A stretch of 64,000 bases of DNA from Pseudomonas kitaguniensis (GCF_009296165.1 NZ_VUAZ01000003.1:1-64000); one strand, 5' to 3'. Positions 1-8,834 are shown, counted from the first letter of the stretch. The notes: generated from the sequence alone by a model not told the origin. Program-made: numbers and translations.

Positions 1-140
1 GGCTGGGGGGTTGGGGCGGCGCGATGTTGTTGTCGTTTGGCATTGAGTGCCTGTTTCGCTTGATCGACTGGGTAGTGTTGGGCGGCAAGCGCCTGCGCCA
101 GAGCCGGCCGATTGAAGAGCGTGACCTTAAAGGCCTCTAA
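1..140 (+). CDS. C-terminal fragment of an unidentified membrane-associated protein
   Basis: An open frame enters from the left edge (first full codon at 3) and stops with TAA at 138-140, giving about 45 residues. It contains a hydrophobic stretch (LLSFGIECLFRLIDWVVLGG) followed by a basic and acidic tail ending ERDLKGL, the pattern of a last transmembrane helix with a short cytoplasmic tail. I do not recognise the family, and the start lies outside the window. The REP doublet at 165-252 follows directly, as is common at the 3' end of Pseudomonas genes. Confidence 0.5.
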   Translation, partial: LGGWGGAMLLSFGIECLFRLIDWVVLGGKRLRQSRPIEERDLKGL

Positions 141-164
141 AGACCGCCACAGCTCTACTTTAAA

Positions 165-252
165 TGTGGGAGCGGGCTTGCTCGCGACTGCGGTGTGTCA
201 GATAAGTATTTTCAACGGATGCACCGAAATCGCGAGCAAGCCCGCTCCCACA
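165..252. repeat. REP doublet (REPIN-like)
   Basis: A 23-base REP unit starting TGTGGGAGCGGGCTTGC (165-187) is matched by its exact reverse complement at 230-252, separated by about 42 bases. This is the usual inverted pair of P. fluorescens-group extragenic palindromes. A second copy lies at 36325-36413. It sits between the end of the first gene and the 3' end of the glycerate kinase gene. Confidence 0.85.
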
Positions 253-280
253 GAAAGCAAACCTGCGGTGTTTTAACGAC

Positions 281-1417
281 TCAGGACGCTGCGGTTCGCC
301 ACAGTCGCGCAATATCCGCAGCGCGCTCACGCAGCAAGCGCGGTGCTTCAGTGCATGCCTGTTGCAGGCTCATCGGGCCGGAGGGCAAGGCAAATGCGGC
401 GTGCACACCGTGCGCGTACATCTGTTCGTAGCCATCGCCCAAGGTGCCAGCAATCACAATCACCGGTACAGCGTGGCGTTGAGCAATGCACGCCACACCA
501 AACGGCGTCTTGCCGCGCAGCGTTTGAGCGTCGAAACGCCCTTCACCGGTGATCACCAGGTCTGCACCGCGTATGGCCTGATCCAGCCCAACCAGTTCGG
601 CAACCACCTCCACCCCGGCGCGAAACTGCGCGTCAAGAAATGCCTTGGCAGCAAACCCCAATCCCCCGGCGGCACCACTGCCTGGCTCATCGCGTACCTC
701 TTTGAAGAGCACTTCAGCGCAGTGATCGGCGAAGTGGCCGAGGGCTGCGTCGAGTTGCTCAACCTGCTGCGGATTAGCGCCTTTTTGCGGACCGAAAATC
801 GCCGAAGCACCCTGCGGGCCGCACAGCGGGTTGTTCACATCGGCGGCGATTTCAAAGCGCACGCGGGCCAGGCGTGGGTCCATGTGTTCAAGGCTGATGC
901 GCGCCAAGCCGGCCAACGCCAGCCCGCCGGGTGCCAGACTCTGGTCGTCGGCATCCAATAATTGCACGCCAAGCGCCTGCATCGCCCCCGCGCCAGCGTC
1001 ATTGGTCGCACTGCCGCCAATCGCCAGGATGATACGTTGAGCGCCAACATCGAGGGCGGCGCGGATCAACTCACCCGTGCCATAGGTGCTACTGGAGCAG
1101 GCGTCGCGCTTATCCGGCGCGACCCGTTGCAAGCCACTGGCCTCGGCCATCTCGATGATCGCCGTATGGCTGTCGGCCAGCCAGCCCCAGCGCGCCTCCA
1201 GCGTGCCGCCCAACGGGCCTTGAACTGTATGGCTCCGCCATTCGCCCTGGCAGGCGGCGAGCACCGATTCCACCGTACCTTCACCGCCGTCCGCCATCGG
1301 GCACTCGATCAATTGTGCATCTGGCCACACCTGCGCCAACCCTTCGGCGATAGCCTGGGCGACGCCTTCGGCACTCAGGCTGTCCTTGAACGAGTCGGGG
1401 GCGATGATGATTTTCAT
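281..1417 (-). CDS. garK: glycerate 2-kinase (GarK/GlxK family)
   Basis: Phosphorylates D-glycerate with ATP, feeding glycerate from glucarate, galactarate or glyoxylate routes into glycolysis. The 378-residue product starts MKIIIAPDSFKDSLSA, the family signature. It has the glycine-rich AIGGSATNDAGAGAMQALG segment in the first half and VITGEGRFDAQT near the C-terminus, all typical of glycerate kinase type 1. The ATG at 1417 is preceded by GGAGAAAGCCC, a good ribosome site. A longer reading to 1543 would overlap cdaR and lacks family similarity. It lies 91 bases downstream of cdaR on the same strand and next to a divergent MFS importer, a CdaR-type regulon in miniature. Which paralogue (GarK or GlxK) it is cannot be decided here. 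Confidence 0.9.
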   Translation of the reverse strand: MKIIIAPDSFKDSLSAEGVAQAIAEGLAQVWPDAQLIECPMADGGEGTVESVLAACQGEWRSHTVQGPLGGTLEARWGWLADSHTAIIEMAEASGLQRVAPDKRDACSSSTYGTGELIRAALDVGAQRIILAIGGSATNDAGAGAMQALGVQLLDADDQSLAPGGLALAGLARISLEHMDPRLARVRFEIAADVNNPLCGPQGASAIFGPQKGANPQQVEQLDAALGHFADHCAEVLFKEVRDEPGSGAAGGLGFAAKAFLDAQFRAGVEVVAELVGLDQAIRGADLVITGEGRFDAQTLRGKTPFGVACIAQRHAVPVIVIAGTLGDGYEQMYAHGVHAAFALPSGPMSLQQACTEAPRLLRERAADIARLWRTAAS

Positions 1418-1508
1418 GGGCTTTCTCCGGTTTTTATAACGCCCATGCTGCCAGTTGGTTGCGGCAATAACGCCGGTCCAATGCACAACTGCCAGCGAGG
1501 TTTGTTGT

Positions 1509-2615
1509 TCATTCCGACAAAACCTGCGGCAGTAACTGCACACCGAGGTACAGCGCGAGCATGCCGTCGAGGGTCAACGGGTCGACGCCACTCAGCTCGG
1601 CAATCCTTTCCATGCGGTAACGCAGGCTGTTGCGGTGGATGCCCAACGCGTCCGCACACGCTTGGCTTTGGCCGTCGTGTTCGCACCAACTGCGCAGCGT
1701 CGCTTGCAATTGCCCATTGCTGTCCTTGGCCAACACCTTGCGCAAGGGGCTGAGCAACTCATCCAGGGCATCGTCGTTGCGATGACGCCAAAGCATGACG
1801 GGCAAGCGGTAGCGAGTGAGCGTGAGCAGGCGTGAGTGGGGCAACACATCGCGCCCGTAGGCCAGCAAGTCACCGACACGCCGGTAACAGCGGCGTAAGC
1901 CTGCCAAGCCGTCGGCCTGCCCGCCGACGGCTACGCGCAAGATGTTCCAGCCCAGCCCCTGGAGTTTTTCCAGCAATTTGGGGTTGTCCACCGCTACCGC
2001 AGCGGGCCGGCACCACAACAGCGAGAATTGCGCGGAGCTGACACACCAACTGTCCGGGTAACGGCTGGTCAGCCACGCGCTTAACGCCTCTGCCGACTGG
2101 CCCACGCCCAGTTCAAACAGGTACGGTGTACGCGGCATTTGCGGTTTAAGCCCGAGTTGCCGGGCCTCATCGACCAGGCGCGGCGAATCGCCGGTTTCCG
2201 CCAGCAACAAGGCCAGCAGGTCATCGCAACGCTGGCGCCGCCATTGCTGCTCGGCTTGCTGATGGCGATGGCTGACGAGCATTTCGGCGGTCATGCGCAC
2301 CAGCTCAGCGTACGTGCGCAACAGCTCGGGTTCGCCGGTAATGCCGAGCACGCCGATCAAGCGTTGATCGTGCATCAGCGGCAGGTTGATGCCCGGTTGC
2401 ACACCTTTAAGGTGCTTGGCGGTTTGCCCGTCAATCTCCACCACGCGCCCGTTGGCCAGCACCAATTGCGCGCCTTCATGGCGGGTGTTGATGCGCTCCG
2501 GCTCGCCACTGCCGAGAATCAGCCCCTGACTGTCCATGACGTTGACGTTATAGGGCAGGATGGCCATGGTGCGATCGACAATATCCTGCGCCAGGTCATG
2601 ATCCAGCTCGAACAT
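1509..2615 (-). CDS. cdaR: CdaR-family sugar-diacid regulator
   Basis: Transcriptional activator of the carbohydrate diacid regulator family, which in E. coli controls galactarate, glucarate and glycerate genes. The 368-residue protein has the N-terminal diacid-recognition domain (MFELDHDLAQDIVDRTMAIL, then VNVMDSQGLILGSG and ARL-type loops to about residue 140). Its C-terminal PucR-type helix-turn-helix reads ADALGIHRNSLRYRMERI near residue 335. The ATG at 2615 follows AAGGAAGTTAGCCCC. It is divergent from the MFS transporter at 2777, and the 161-base gap should contain the shared control region. The glycerate kinase lies downstream, consistent with a local regulon. Confidence 0.9.
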   Translation of the reverse strand: MFELDHDLAQDIVDRTMAILPYNVNVMDSQGLILGSGEPERINTRHEGAQLVLANGRVVEIDGQTAKHLKGVQPGINLPLMHDQRLIGVLGITGEPELLRTYAELVRMTAEMLVSHRHQQAEQQWRRQRCDDLLALLLAETGDSPRLVDEARQLGLKPQMPRTPYLFELGVGQSAEALSAWLTSRYPDSWCVSSAQFSLLWCRPAAVAVDNPKLLEKLQGLGWNILRVAVGGQADGLAGLRRCYRRVGDLLAYGRDVLPHSRLLTLTRYRLPVMLWRHRNDDALDELLSPLRKVLAKDSNGQLQATLRSWCEHDGQSQACADALGIHRNSLRYRMERIAELSGVDPLTLDGMLALYLGVQLLPQVLSE

Positions 2616-2776
2616 GGGGCTAACTTCCTTGAAAGGCGTGGTTGGTCATAGGCACAGCGCAAAGCCTGCTTGACTGTGCGCAAGCACAAAGACAGCAGCC
2701 CGCCGGGTGGCCGAGACTCGTTAGGCGATCAACGTTACCCTCGCGTCGCAAAAAATCATAATAAAGAGAGAATGCC

Positions 2777-4087
2777 ATGTCACAGAGCGCCGCTGCCCCA
2801 CTGGCCACCGATCACGATAAAAACGCCATCTACAAGCGCGTTACCCTGCGCCTGATCCCCTTCATTTTCATCTGCTACCTGTTCAACTACCTTGACCGGG
2901 TGAACGTTGGCTTCGCCAAGTTGCAGATGCTCGATGCATTGAAATTCAGTGAAACGGTGTACGGCCTCGGCGCCGGGATCTTCTTTATCGGCTACGTGCT
3001 GTGCGGCGTGCCGAGCAACCTGGCGCTGACTAAATTCGGCCCGCGGCGCTGGATCGCGCTGATGATGATCGTGTGGGGCACGCTGTCGACCTGCCTGCTG
3101 TTCGTCACCACGCCGACGCATTTCTACACCCTGCGTTTGTTCACCGGTGCCGCTGAAGCCGGCTTCTTCCCTGGCGTGGTGCTGTACCTTTCGCAATGGT
3201 TCCCGACCTTTCGCCGTGGGCGGATCATGGCGTTGTTCATGTCGGCGATCCCGGTGTCCGGTTTGCTCGGCAGCCCGTTTTCCGGCTGGATTCTCACCCA
3301 TTTCGCGGCTGGCCAAGGTGGTTTGGCGGGCTGGCAATGGATGTTTTTGCTGCAAGGCATTCCGACTGTGATCCTCGGCGCGCTTGCGTACTTCCTGCTC
3401 AGCGACAGCTTTGCTCACGCCAAGTGGCTCAAACCCCACGAGCGCGCGGTGCTGGAGGCTGACCAGGCGACGGATTTGGCGAACAAACCCAAAACCACCA
3501 CCGACTCGTTGGCCGAGGTGTTCAAGAACCCGGCGATCTGGGCGTTCGGCCTGATTTACTTCTGTATCCAGAGCGGTGTGTACGCGATCAACTTTTGGCT
3601 GCCGTCGATCATCAAGAACCTCGGGTTCAGCGATAACCTGGTGATTGGCTGGCTCAGCGCGATTCCTTATCTGCTGGCGGCGGTGTTTATGTTGCTGGTC
3701 GGGCGCTCGGCTGATTTGCGCAAAGAGCGACGCTGGCATTTGGTGGTGCCGATGTTGATGGGCGCTGTCGGTTTGGTGATCGCGGTGAACTTTGCAACGA
3801 CGCCGGCGATTGCGATTCTGGGCTTGACCATTGCCACGATGGGCGCGCTCACCGGCTTGCCGATGTTCTGGCCGGTGCCGACCGCGATGCTGAGTGCCGG
3901 CGCGGCGGCGGGTGGTTTGGCGTTGATTAACTCGATGGGCCAGATGGCGGGTTTTCTCAGCCCGTATATCGTCGGGTTTGTGAAAGATGCCACCGGCTCG
4001 ACCGACATTGCGTTGTACTTGCTGGCAGCCGTTATCGTCGCCGGCAGCGTGCTCGCGCTGCGCATGACGCGCACCCTTAAAGCCTGA
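2777..4087 (+). CDS. MFS transporter, anion:cation symporter family (glucarate/galactarate/glycerate type)
   Basis: A 436-residue inner-membrane symporter with about 12 hydrophobic segments. The ACS-family signature follows helix 1: YLFNYLDRVNVGFAKLQM, with the conserved Asp-Arg-Asn. Helices 4-5 contain FTGAAEAGFFPGVVLYLSQWFP, also typical of GudP/GarP/ phthalate-type carriers. The central loop (about residues 205-245) is hydrophilic. The start at 2777 is preceded by AAAGAGAG. Its position divergent from cdaR and near glycerate kinase suggests uptake of a sugar diacid or glycerate. The exact substrate is an inference from context. Confidence 0.85.
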   Translation: MSQSAAAPLATDHDKNAIYKRVTLRLIPFIFICYLFNYLDRVNVGFAKLQMLDALKFSETVYGLGAGIFFIGYVLCGVPSNLALTKFGPRRWIALMMIVWGTLSTCLLFVTTPTHFYTLRLFTGAAEAGFFPGVVLYLSQWFPTFRRGRIMALFMSAIPVSGLLGSPFSGWILTHFAAGQGGLAGWQWMFLLQGIPTVILGALAYFLLSDSFAHAKWLKPHERAVLEADQATDLANKPKTTTDSLAEVFKNPAIWAFGLIYFCIQSGVYAINFWLPSIIKNLGFSDNLVIGWLSAIPYLLAAVFMLLVGRSADLRKERRWHLVVPMLMGAVGLVIAVNFATTPAIAILGLTIATMGALTGLPMFWPVPTAMLSAGAAAGGLALINSMGQMAGFLSPYIVGFVKDATGSTDIALYLLAAVIVAGSVLALRMTRTLKA

Positions 4088-4612
4088 CACGCTGATCGCG
4101 CGCTGATCGTTCCCACGCTCGTTTAAGCAAGGTGTTGAAATCGCGGGGATATGAGGCGCGTCACCTCGAGCAATTCCTGAGCAGTGTGCTCGGTGCACTG
4201 ATGTTGGAAAACGGCGAACCGCGGCTTGAAACCTTCACTGAAGCGCTTTTGCTCAAGGGCCAGGCGCACCGAAGCGAAGGTGTGGCCAGATCGGTGGGAA
4301 AAGTGTCGCACGGGCTCGCTGCGCTGGAGATTTTGGACTGGCATCTGGCTCGCGCGTGAGCAACCTGGGGTTAGCTCCCCTGTTGATTGGAGCCTGTCGA
4401 CCTGCGCCGCGTATATTGCAGCGGTTGATCGAATGACCGTCGGTGAATGGGCTCTGGCGTCGGGGCGTGGAACCAAGCTCAGGAGGCTTGGCCTACCGAT
4501 CGCGCCCAATTCAAAAGGTTGATTTTTGGGCGCCATGCGCCGCTATCATTTTGTATACTCGGTGCCCGCAGAAACTGAGTACAACACCGGACCTTTCAAT
4601 ACGGTGTTATCC
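4088..4612. other. gene-poor junction on the left side of the RiPP island
   Basis: About 525 bases separate the MFS gene from the island's last gene. Short frames occur on both strands (4132-4359 plus, 4123-4536 minus), but neither has a good ribosome site or a family I recognise, and they overlap each other. Base composition shifts from GC-rich to AT-rich near 4550. An inverted repeat (AACACCG 4583-4589, CGGTGTT 4602-4608) lies just beyond the stop of the island operon but lacks a T-run, so it is only a weak terminator candidate. The segment is best read as junction or decayed sequence. Confidence 0.4.
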
Positions 4613-6082
4613 CTATGTCTTGTAACGGGTTTCTAAAAGACGCCTTAAAAACGTTGTATCTAATGCTTTTTCACTACTCATAAAGACGCTAAGTACCTCG
4701 TCATAGCTACCACGGCTCCAGATATGTTCCTTTAACCAGTCAAACGCAGGGCGTATGTTGCCACTGCAGAAATCGCTTGAATAGTCTTGGTGAACGGCGG
4801 TGAACTGGTGAAATAGATGTGCAGCGTAGACTTGACCTAAGACATAACAAGGAAAATACCCAAAAAGACCGAGAGACCAATGAATATCTTGCATGCAACC
4901 AAGCCGAAGATCGTTGCCCGGAGATAGCCCCAAATAATCAACACTTAATATGTTCCAACATTCTGGAAGATCAGATACTTCAATTTCGCCGTTTATTAGT
5001 TTCAGTTCTAGCTCAAAGCGCAAAATTATATGGAGAATATAAGATACCTCATCCGCCTCTATTCTTATAAGTCCAAGGCGAGTTTGGTTGTAGTAGAAGT
5101 TAAGTTCATCAGCTGAAATCGGAAATTGGTGCTTGTCCGATAAAGTTCTCGATAAGTAAGTCAAGAATGCGGGATGCCGGCCGATCATATTTTCGAAAAA
5201 AAGGCTCTGAGACTCATGCACGCCTACTGAGCGAGGCAGGTTGATCGGGTGCCCACGGGGGAAGGTCGGCAGGTTCTGTTCATAACATGCATGCCCCGTT
5301 TCATGGATGACCTCAAGCAGCCCATCAAGAACCGAAGAGTCTTTTTTTAGTATGAGCCGTGTATCCTCAGGCACGCCGGCACAAAACGGATGCTCTCCAA
5401 AATCTATCCGACCTCTGGTGAGGTCAAACCCAAAAACACATGAAATATTTAAGAAAAGCTTTTCCCTGTCATCGATCGTAAGAAGTCGGCGCTGAGCGGC
5501 TGCTGTCGAAGCGGGTTTAGAGTTGGCGAGAATATCAATTGCCCATACCTTCAACTCCTCAAAAGCAGGCTTTAGTTGAGCGATGCGAAGGCCAGGCTCA
5601 TGAATATCCAGCAAACTGTCGTAAAGCTCCAAGCCGGTAGCCTCTGCGCGATGCTGGGCTTCTAATCGGATGACCTCAACAACAGCTGATAAAGCTGGAG
5701 CATAACTCTCCCAATCATTCCTCGATCTACAATCAGCCCACAGACTCTCAGCTCTGGACGTTGCTCGGGTCTTGCGGTCCTGCAGTTCAGCGGGTACCGC
5801 AAGATGACAGCGAAGGTACCGATCTACCTCCCTAAGGCACGACTGGTCGCGTGTTGCCGCACATCGAAGTGCAGCAGGCAAATCGCACGACTCCATCAAC
5901 TCGACCAGATTATCTCGACGCAAAGCGTTTAGGGTTGCCACCGACTGAGTTCGCGCAGCTAGTGACGCAGCTTTCACATGAAGTGATTGATCCCACTCGG
6001 CTAGCCTCACCGCATGGCGTAACTGGTAATCTTTCTCAAAGTGCTGGTTGATTCGTCCAATGACTTCATCAGAATTAGTCAT
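4613..6082 (-). CDS. M32-family metallocarboxypeptidase in the RiPP cluster
   Basis: A 489-residue zinc peptidase of the carboxypeptidase Taq (M32) type, close to the usual family length of about 500. The active site HETGHACYEQN sits at residues 260-270 (zinc ligands His260, His264, general base Glu261). The conserved HESQSLFFEN around residue 289 supplies the third ligand, Glu290. The upstream GRIDFGEHPF block also fits. The ATG at 6082 overlaps the transporter stop as ATGA and is preceded by GGGAGACAAC. A longer frame to 6451 is antisense to nothing useful and has no family similarity. M32 enzymes remove residues stepwise from the C-terminus, so the likely role here is trimming the C-terminal part of the modified precursor. 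That role is inferred from operon membership; it is not a known pantocin component. Low GC, as for the rest of the island. Confidence 0.85.
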   Translation of the reverse strand: MTNSDEVIGRINQHFEKDYQLRHAVRLAEWDQSLHVKAASLAARTQSVATLNALRRDNLVELMESCDLPAALRCAATRDQSCLREVDRYLRCHLAVPAELQDRKTRATSRAESLWADCRSRNDWESYAPALSAVVEVIRLEAQHRAEATGLELYDSLLDIHEPGLRIAQLKPAFEELKVWAIDILANSKPASTAAAQRRLLTIDDREKLFLNISCVFGFDLTRGRIDFGEHPFCAGVPEDTRLILKKDSSVLDGLLEVIHETGHACYEQNLPTFPRGHPINLPRSVGVHESQSLFFENMIGRHPAFLTYLSRTLSDKHQFPISADELNFYYNQTRLGLIRIEADEVSYILHIILRFELELKLINGEIEVSDLPECWNILSVDYLGLSPGNDLRLGCMQDIHWSLGLFGYFPCYVLGQVYAAHLFHQFTAVHQDYSSDFCSGNIRPAFDWLKEHIWSRGSYDEVLSVFMSSEKALDTTFLRRLLETRYKT

Positions 6083-7014
6083 GTTGTCTCCCGATGGGTC
6101 CGTGAAAGCCATGCAGGCCGCAAGATATTCACGATTAATGCACTTATAAGAATGAAAATAAAACCAATAATTGTACTGGCTGAAGGTTTTTCGCCAAAAT
6201 AGGTCATGGCTAATACAACAGAAATGATAGGTGAAAATAAAGTCGCGTAGCTTGCGTATTCGGCACTTTGAAGCTTGATTAGATAGAACCAGATATAAAA
6301 AACGACCGCACCGCCAAAAATCCCCATAAATAAAATCGACGCAGCAGCAGACAATGACAAGTTTCCAGAAAACTCGATGATTTCGGTGGGCCAATCTAAA
6401 AATAGCGGGGACACCAAGAAGACGCAAAAGCAACCGAAGGTTACCTGCCAAAATACTTTCACCCGGAAATCTATATCAGTCTCTAATCGCTGTGCGATTA
6501 TGGAGCCGACCGACCAAGAGACGGCGCTTGACAGGATGATTAAGTGGCTTGAAGAAAATTGAAAGCTTCCGATAATCAACCAGACTCCTATTGAGCAGAA
6601 CGTCAGCGAAGCAATAGAGAAACTATTGAATTTCCGATTGAGTATCATCACAAAAAAAGAGGTAAAGCAAGGCATTGTATAGATTAGAGAAGTTGAATCG
6701 GAAATACTCAGGCGCTCCAATGCTATATTGTTTAAAATTGGGACAAGGAAAACATTTGGAACTGCGATAATGAAAAGCTTTAGATAAAGCATAGCGTCTA
6801 AAGTTATGCTGAGATCATTCACGGGTTTCCAAAATATTGCGTAGAGGAAAAGAACACTGATAAAAGCGCATGCTAATCGGAATGGCCAAGCGCCCAGAGC
6901 CTGAACACCTATTTTGGACACCGGCAAGCCAGCGCCCCAAATCAGGGCCATGACTGCTATAAGAAGCAAACTTTTTTGAAATGGCGACATTATCAAATTA
7001 ACCATAACGAGCAA
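6079..7014 (-). CDS. EamA/DMT-family exporter in the RiPP cluster
   Basis: A 311-residue membrane protein with about ten hydrophobic helices arranged as two EamA repeats (ALIWGAGLPVSKIGVQALG at the start, SAVSWSVGSIIAQRL opening the second half). Drug/metabolite transporters of this type export small molecules. It overlaps the oxygenase gene by 17 bases upstream and the peptidase by 4 bases downstream, so all are probably translated together. The start could be 7014, 7005 or 6990 (successive Met codons); I kept the longest. In this setting export of, and self-resistance to, the mature product is the likely role, analogous to the transporter reported in the pantocin A cluster. This is inferred, not shown. 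Confidence 0.85.
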   Translation of the reverse strand: MLVMVNLIMSPFQKSLLLIAVMALIWGAGLPVSKIGVQALGAWPFRLACAFISVLFLYAIFWKPVNDLSITLDAMLYLKLFIIAVPNVFLVPILNNIALERLSISDSTSLIYTMPCFTSFFVMILNRKFNSFSIASLTFCSIGVWLIIGSFQFSSSHLIILSSAVSWSVGSIIAQRLETDIDFRVKVFWQVTFGCFCVFLVSPLFLDWPTEIIEFSGNLSLSAAASILFMGIFGGAVVFYIWFYLIKLQSAEYASYATLFSPIISVVLAMTYFGEKPSASTIIGFIFILISALIVNILRPAWLSRTHRETT

Positions 7015-7663
7015 TGAGGGCGATCCGGTTTTGAGCGGGAGGCGCCGTTACCATCGATACAAAATGCGGGACTTTTCGCTGCGAAGTATCGAATACAAAT
7101 AGTCGACCATAAGAAGGCGTTAAGGTGTCATGAACTGAGGATCGTGTTTCGTTCAAAATAAAAGTTAACCCGCCGAAATTCAGGTTCCACTGCGACGTGA
7201 GGTTTAATGCTATTCCGAGATTTGAGCCTGGATCACAATGAGTTGTTAAGAAATCACCTTGATCGAAACGATTAATGTAGCGAACTTCCATCGCTCCGAT
7301 TGATCGCCCCGAGAGCATCGACAATAAGCTCAGGAAGTCTTCTCTCATAAGATAATCGTCGAAGAGTTTCATAGCTGGATGAATCGGCACACCCTCTAAC
7401 GCTGTCAATCGCCGAAAACTAAAAGCAAAACCTCCTTCGTGGTAAACTTTAAGTGCGTCGGCTTTAACGTGTTTTAAGCGTAAGGGCGACACACTGTACG
7501 GCAGATCAACTTCTTCAGTAGAATTGCGGATGATGTAGGTCCAATCTTGTTCCTCGATACCATCGCACGCGTTTTTACACCCGCGCACAAGATCCGGGAA
7601 ACATGAAGAAAGATCGATTGAACAATAACCGTATTCTCTAAAAGACCTTGATGCTTTATTCAT
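6998..7663 (-). CDS. Fe(II)/2-oxoglutarate-dependent oxygenase (PaaB-like) in the RiPP cluster
   Basis: A 221-residue protein with the prolyl-4-hydroxylase type double-stranded beta-helix signature. It has His142-Cys-Asp144 (THCDPGSNLGIALNLT), a distal His200 (KVPHFVSMV), and Arg213 for the 2-oxoglutarate carboxylate in QNRIALIARYG. The order and spacing match 2OG-Fe(II) hydroxylases of similar size. It overlaps the ThiF-like gene by 8 bases and the exporter by 17. The pantocin A cluster also encodes a putative Fe(II)/2OG oxygenase beside its ThiF-like enzyme, so oxidation of the precursor-derived intermediate is the probable task. The residue that is oxidised cannot be read from sequence. 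Confidence 0.85.
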   Translation of the reverse strand: MNKASRSFREYGYCSIDLSSCFPDLVRGCKNACDGIEEQDWTYIIRNSTEEVDLPYSVSPLRLKHVKADALKVYHEGGFAFSFRRLTALEGVPIHPAMKLFDDYLMREDFLSLLSMLSGRSIGAMEVRYINRFDQGDFLTTHCDPGSNLGIALNLTSQWNLNFGGLTFILNETRSSVHDTLTPSYGRLFVFDTSQRKVPHFVSMVTAPPAQNRIALIARYG

Positions 7664-8780
7664 GTTCGAAAACGGTCTCCTCTCGTTTATTTAGAGTTTG
7701 CATTGATAGATAAATCCTCTTTCCTACTACCGCTGGTCGATCGTAGCCAGTAATGCACTTAACGATTTGATCACATGCCAACCCAGCCATTGCTGACAAA
7801 GAGGGCGCACTTTGCCAGGCGTTAACAGTCCGATCTCCATCCAAAAAATTGTGTTTCAGCCGAGCCCGCTGGAATTTCTCAATAGTGGGTTTGTTACTGT
7901 AATAAGTTTGTCGCGCAGATTGCTTTACATCTTCGAAAGATTCGTGCGACCCATCATTTAGGAATAATGGCCCAATGGATATTTCAAGCGGGTCTCCTCC
8001 TAGTTCCATTACCGGAATTCCACGCTCCTTAGCCAGGGTGTGGATCATTTCCTCCGGTGTGTGCTTTCGGTAATAACCCAAGCTTGCCCATGCAAGCACG
8101 ATGAAATCCACACCCTCTAACAGCTTGCTAATTTGCTTTGGATCTGGGGCAGCAAACTCACAAAATGTTTCTACTTTTACATTAGGGTTATACTCGTAAA
8201 TTCTTTCTTTGGCCGCTATAACTTTTTCTTTTCCAACATCTGAAGTTGTGTAAAGTACTTGTCGATTTATGTTGGATAATTCGACATCATCACCGTCAAC
8301 CAAGCGCAGCTTTCCAATACCGGCCAGTGCGAGCAACAGAGAGCACCACGTTCCCCAGCCTCCCATGCCAAACATAACGACAGTGCTGGACTTTAGGCGC
8401 TCCTGATAAACTTGAGAATGGACATGCGCCTTATCTATGAGCGAGAATTGCAGCATTTGCCGATCGTATCGCTCGACTTCTTCGCTGGTCAATGCACTGG
8501 AAAAATACGCATTATCTTCCAGCAGATTCATCTCATGAAGCGTTGCAATAAAACCAGTGAGATCATCCTCTGTCACCTCAACACCCTGGTGCCCTAATTC
8601 TTTGGCAATACGCGGTACTGTGCGGGTGCCATCCAATTTCTCAAGAACCTCTTTCACCCAATCTGGCGGTGCAACAATGATCTTGGATACCCCCGGGATC
8701 TCTCCGATGCAAATATCACCGTCCTCAGCCCGTATGATGTGATGTGATCGCTTAATGATAGGCTTGGTGTTGGTATTCAT
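7656..8780 (-). CDS. RRE-ThiF/E1-like RiPP modifying enzyme (PaaA-like)
   Basis: A 374-residue two-domain protein. Residues about 20-90 form a PqqD-like RiPP recognition element (GDICIGEIPGVSKIIV, a winged-helix pattern ending FIATLHEMNLLED), which normally grips a leader peptide. Residues 100-374 are a ThiF/MoeB-type adenylating domain: RYDRQ at 105-109, nucleotide loop GMGGWG at 138-143, and LVDGDDVELSNINRQ at 160-174. This is the architecture of MccB and PaaA, enzymes that activate peptide carboxylates with ATP. The gene follows the 33-residue precursor after a 75-base gap containing a hairpin. The ATG at 8780 has only a weak ribosome site. PaaA builds the bicyclic core of pantocin A from a Glu-Glu pair; the same chemistry is proposed here because the precursor is rich in Glu-Glu pairs. 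Confidence 0.85.
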   Translation of the reverse strand: MNTNTKPIIKRSHHIIRAEDGDICIGEIPGVSKIIVAPPDWVKEVLEKLDGTRTVPRIAKELGHQGVEVTEDDLTGFIATLHEMNLLEDNAYFSSALTSEEVERYDRQMLQFSLIDKAHVHSQVYQERLKSSTVVMFGMGGWGTWCSLLLALAGIGKLRLVDGDDVELSNINRQVLYTTSDVGKEKVIAAKERIYEYNPNVKVETFCEFAAPDPKQISKLLEGVDFIVLAWASLGYYRKHTPEEMIHTLAKERGIPVMELGGDPLEISIGPLFLNDGSHESFEDVKQSARQTYYSNKPTIEKFQRARLKHNFLDGDRTVNAWQSAPSLSAMAGLACDQIVKCITGYDRPAVVGKRIYLSMQTLNKREETVFEHE

Positions 8781-8806
8781 ATTAGGCTCGCAGTTATGTT
8801 TGCCAC

Positions 8807-8834
8807 AAAGAAAGGGGCTGCAGTAAGCAACCCC
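8807..8834 (-). terminator. hairpin with U-rich tail between precursor and modifying-enzyme genes
   Basis: On the minus strand GGGGTTGC pairs with GCAGCCCC (8834-8827 with 8821-8814; all pairs form if one G-U is allowed) around a 5-base loop, followed by TTTCTTTG. It lies 22 bases after the precursor stop. The wobble pair forms only in the minus-strand transcript, which fits that direction. Likely a partial terminator or stability element that keeps precursor mRNA more abundant than enzyme mRNA, as in many RiPP operons. Confidence 0.6.

Noticed and set aside
2780..4198. Long minus-strand open frame (472 codons) over the MFS transporter gene
   Set aside because: It mirrors the codon structure of the plus-strand transporter, is full of His, Arg and Gln, has no ribosome site and no family resemblance. 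GC-rich antisense shadow.
4123..4536. Minus-strand 137-codon frame at the island junction
   Set aside because: Overlaps a plus-strand frame of equal plausibility, no ribosome site, unrecognised sequence. Possibly decayed; not called as a gene.
6083..6451. N-terminal extension of the M32 peptidase frame
   Set aside because: Overlaps the exporter gene in another frame, is rich in Cys, Trp and Phe, and lacks M32 similarity; the coupled ATG at 6082 has a good ribosome site.
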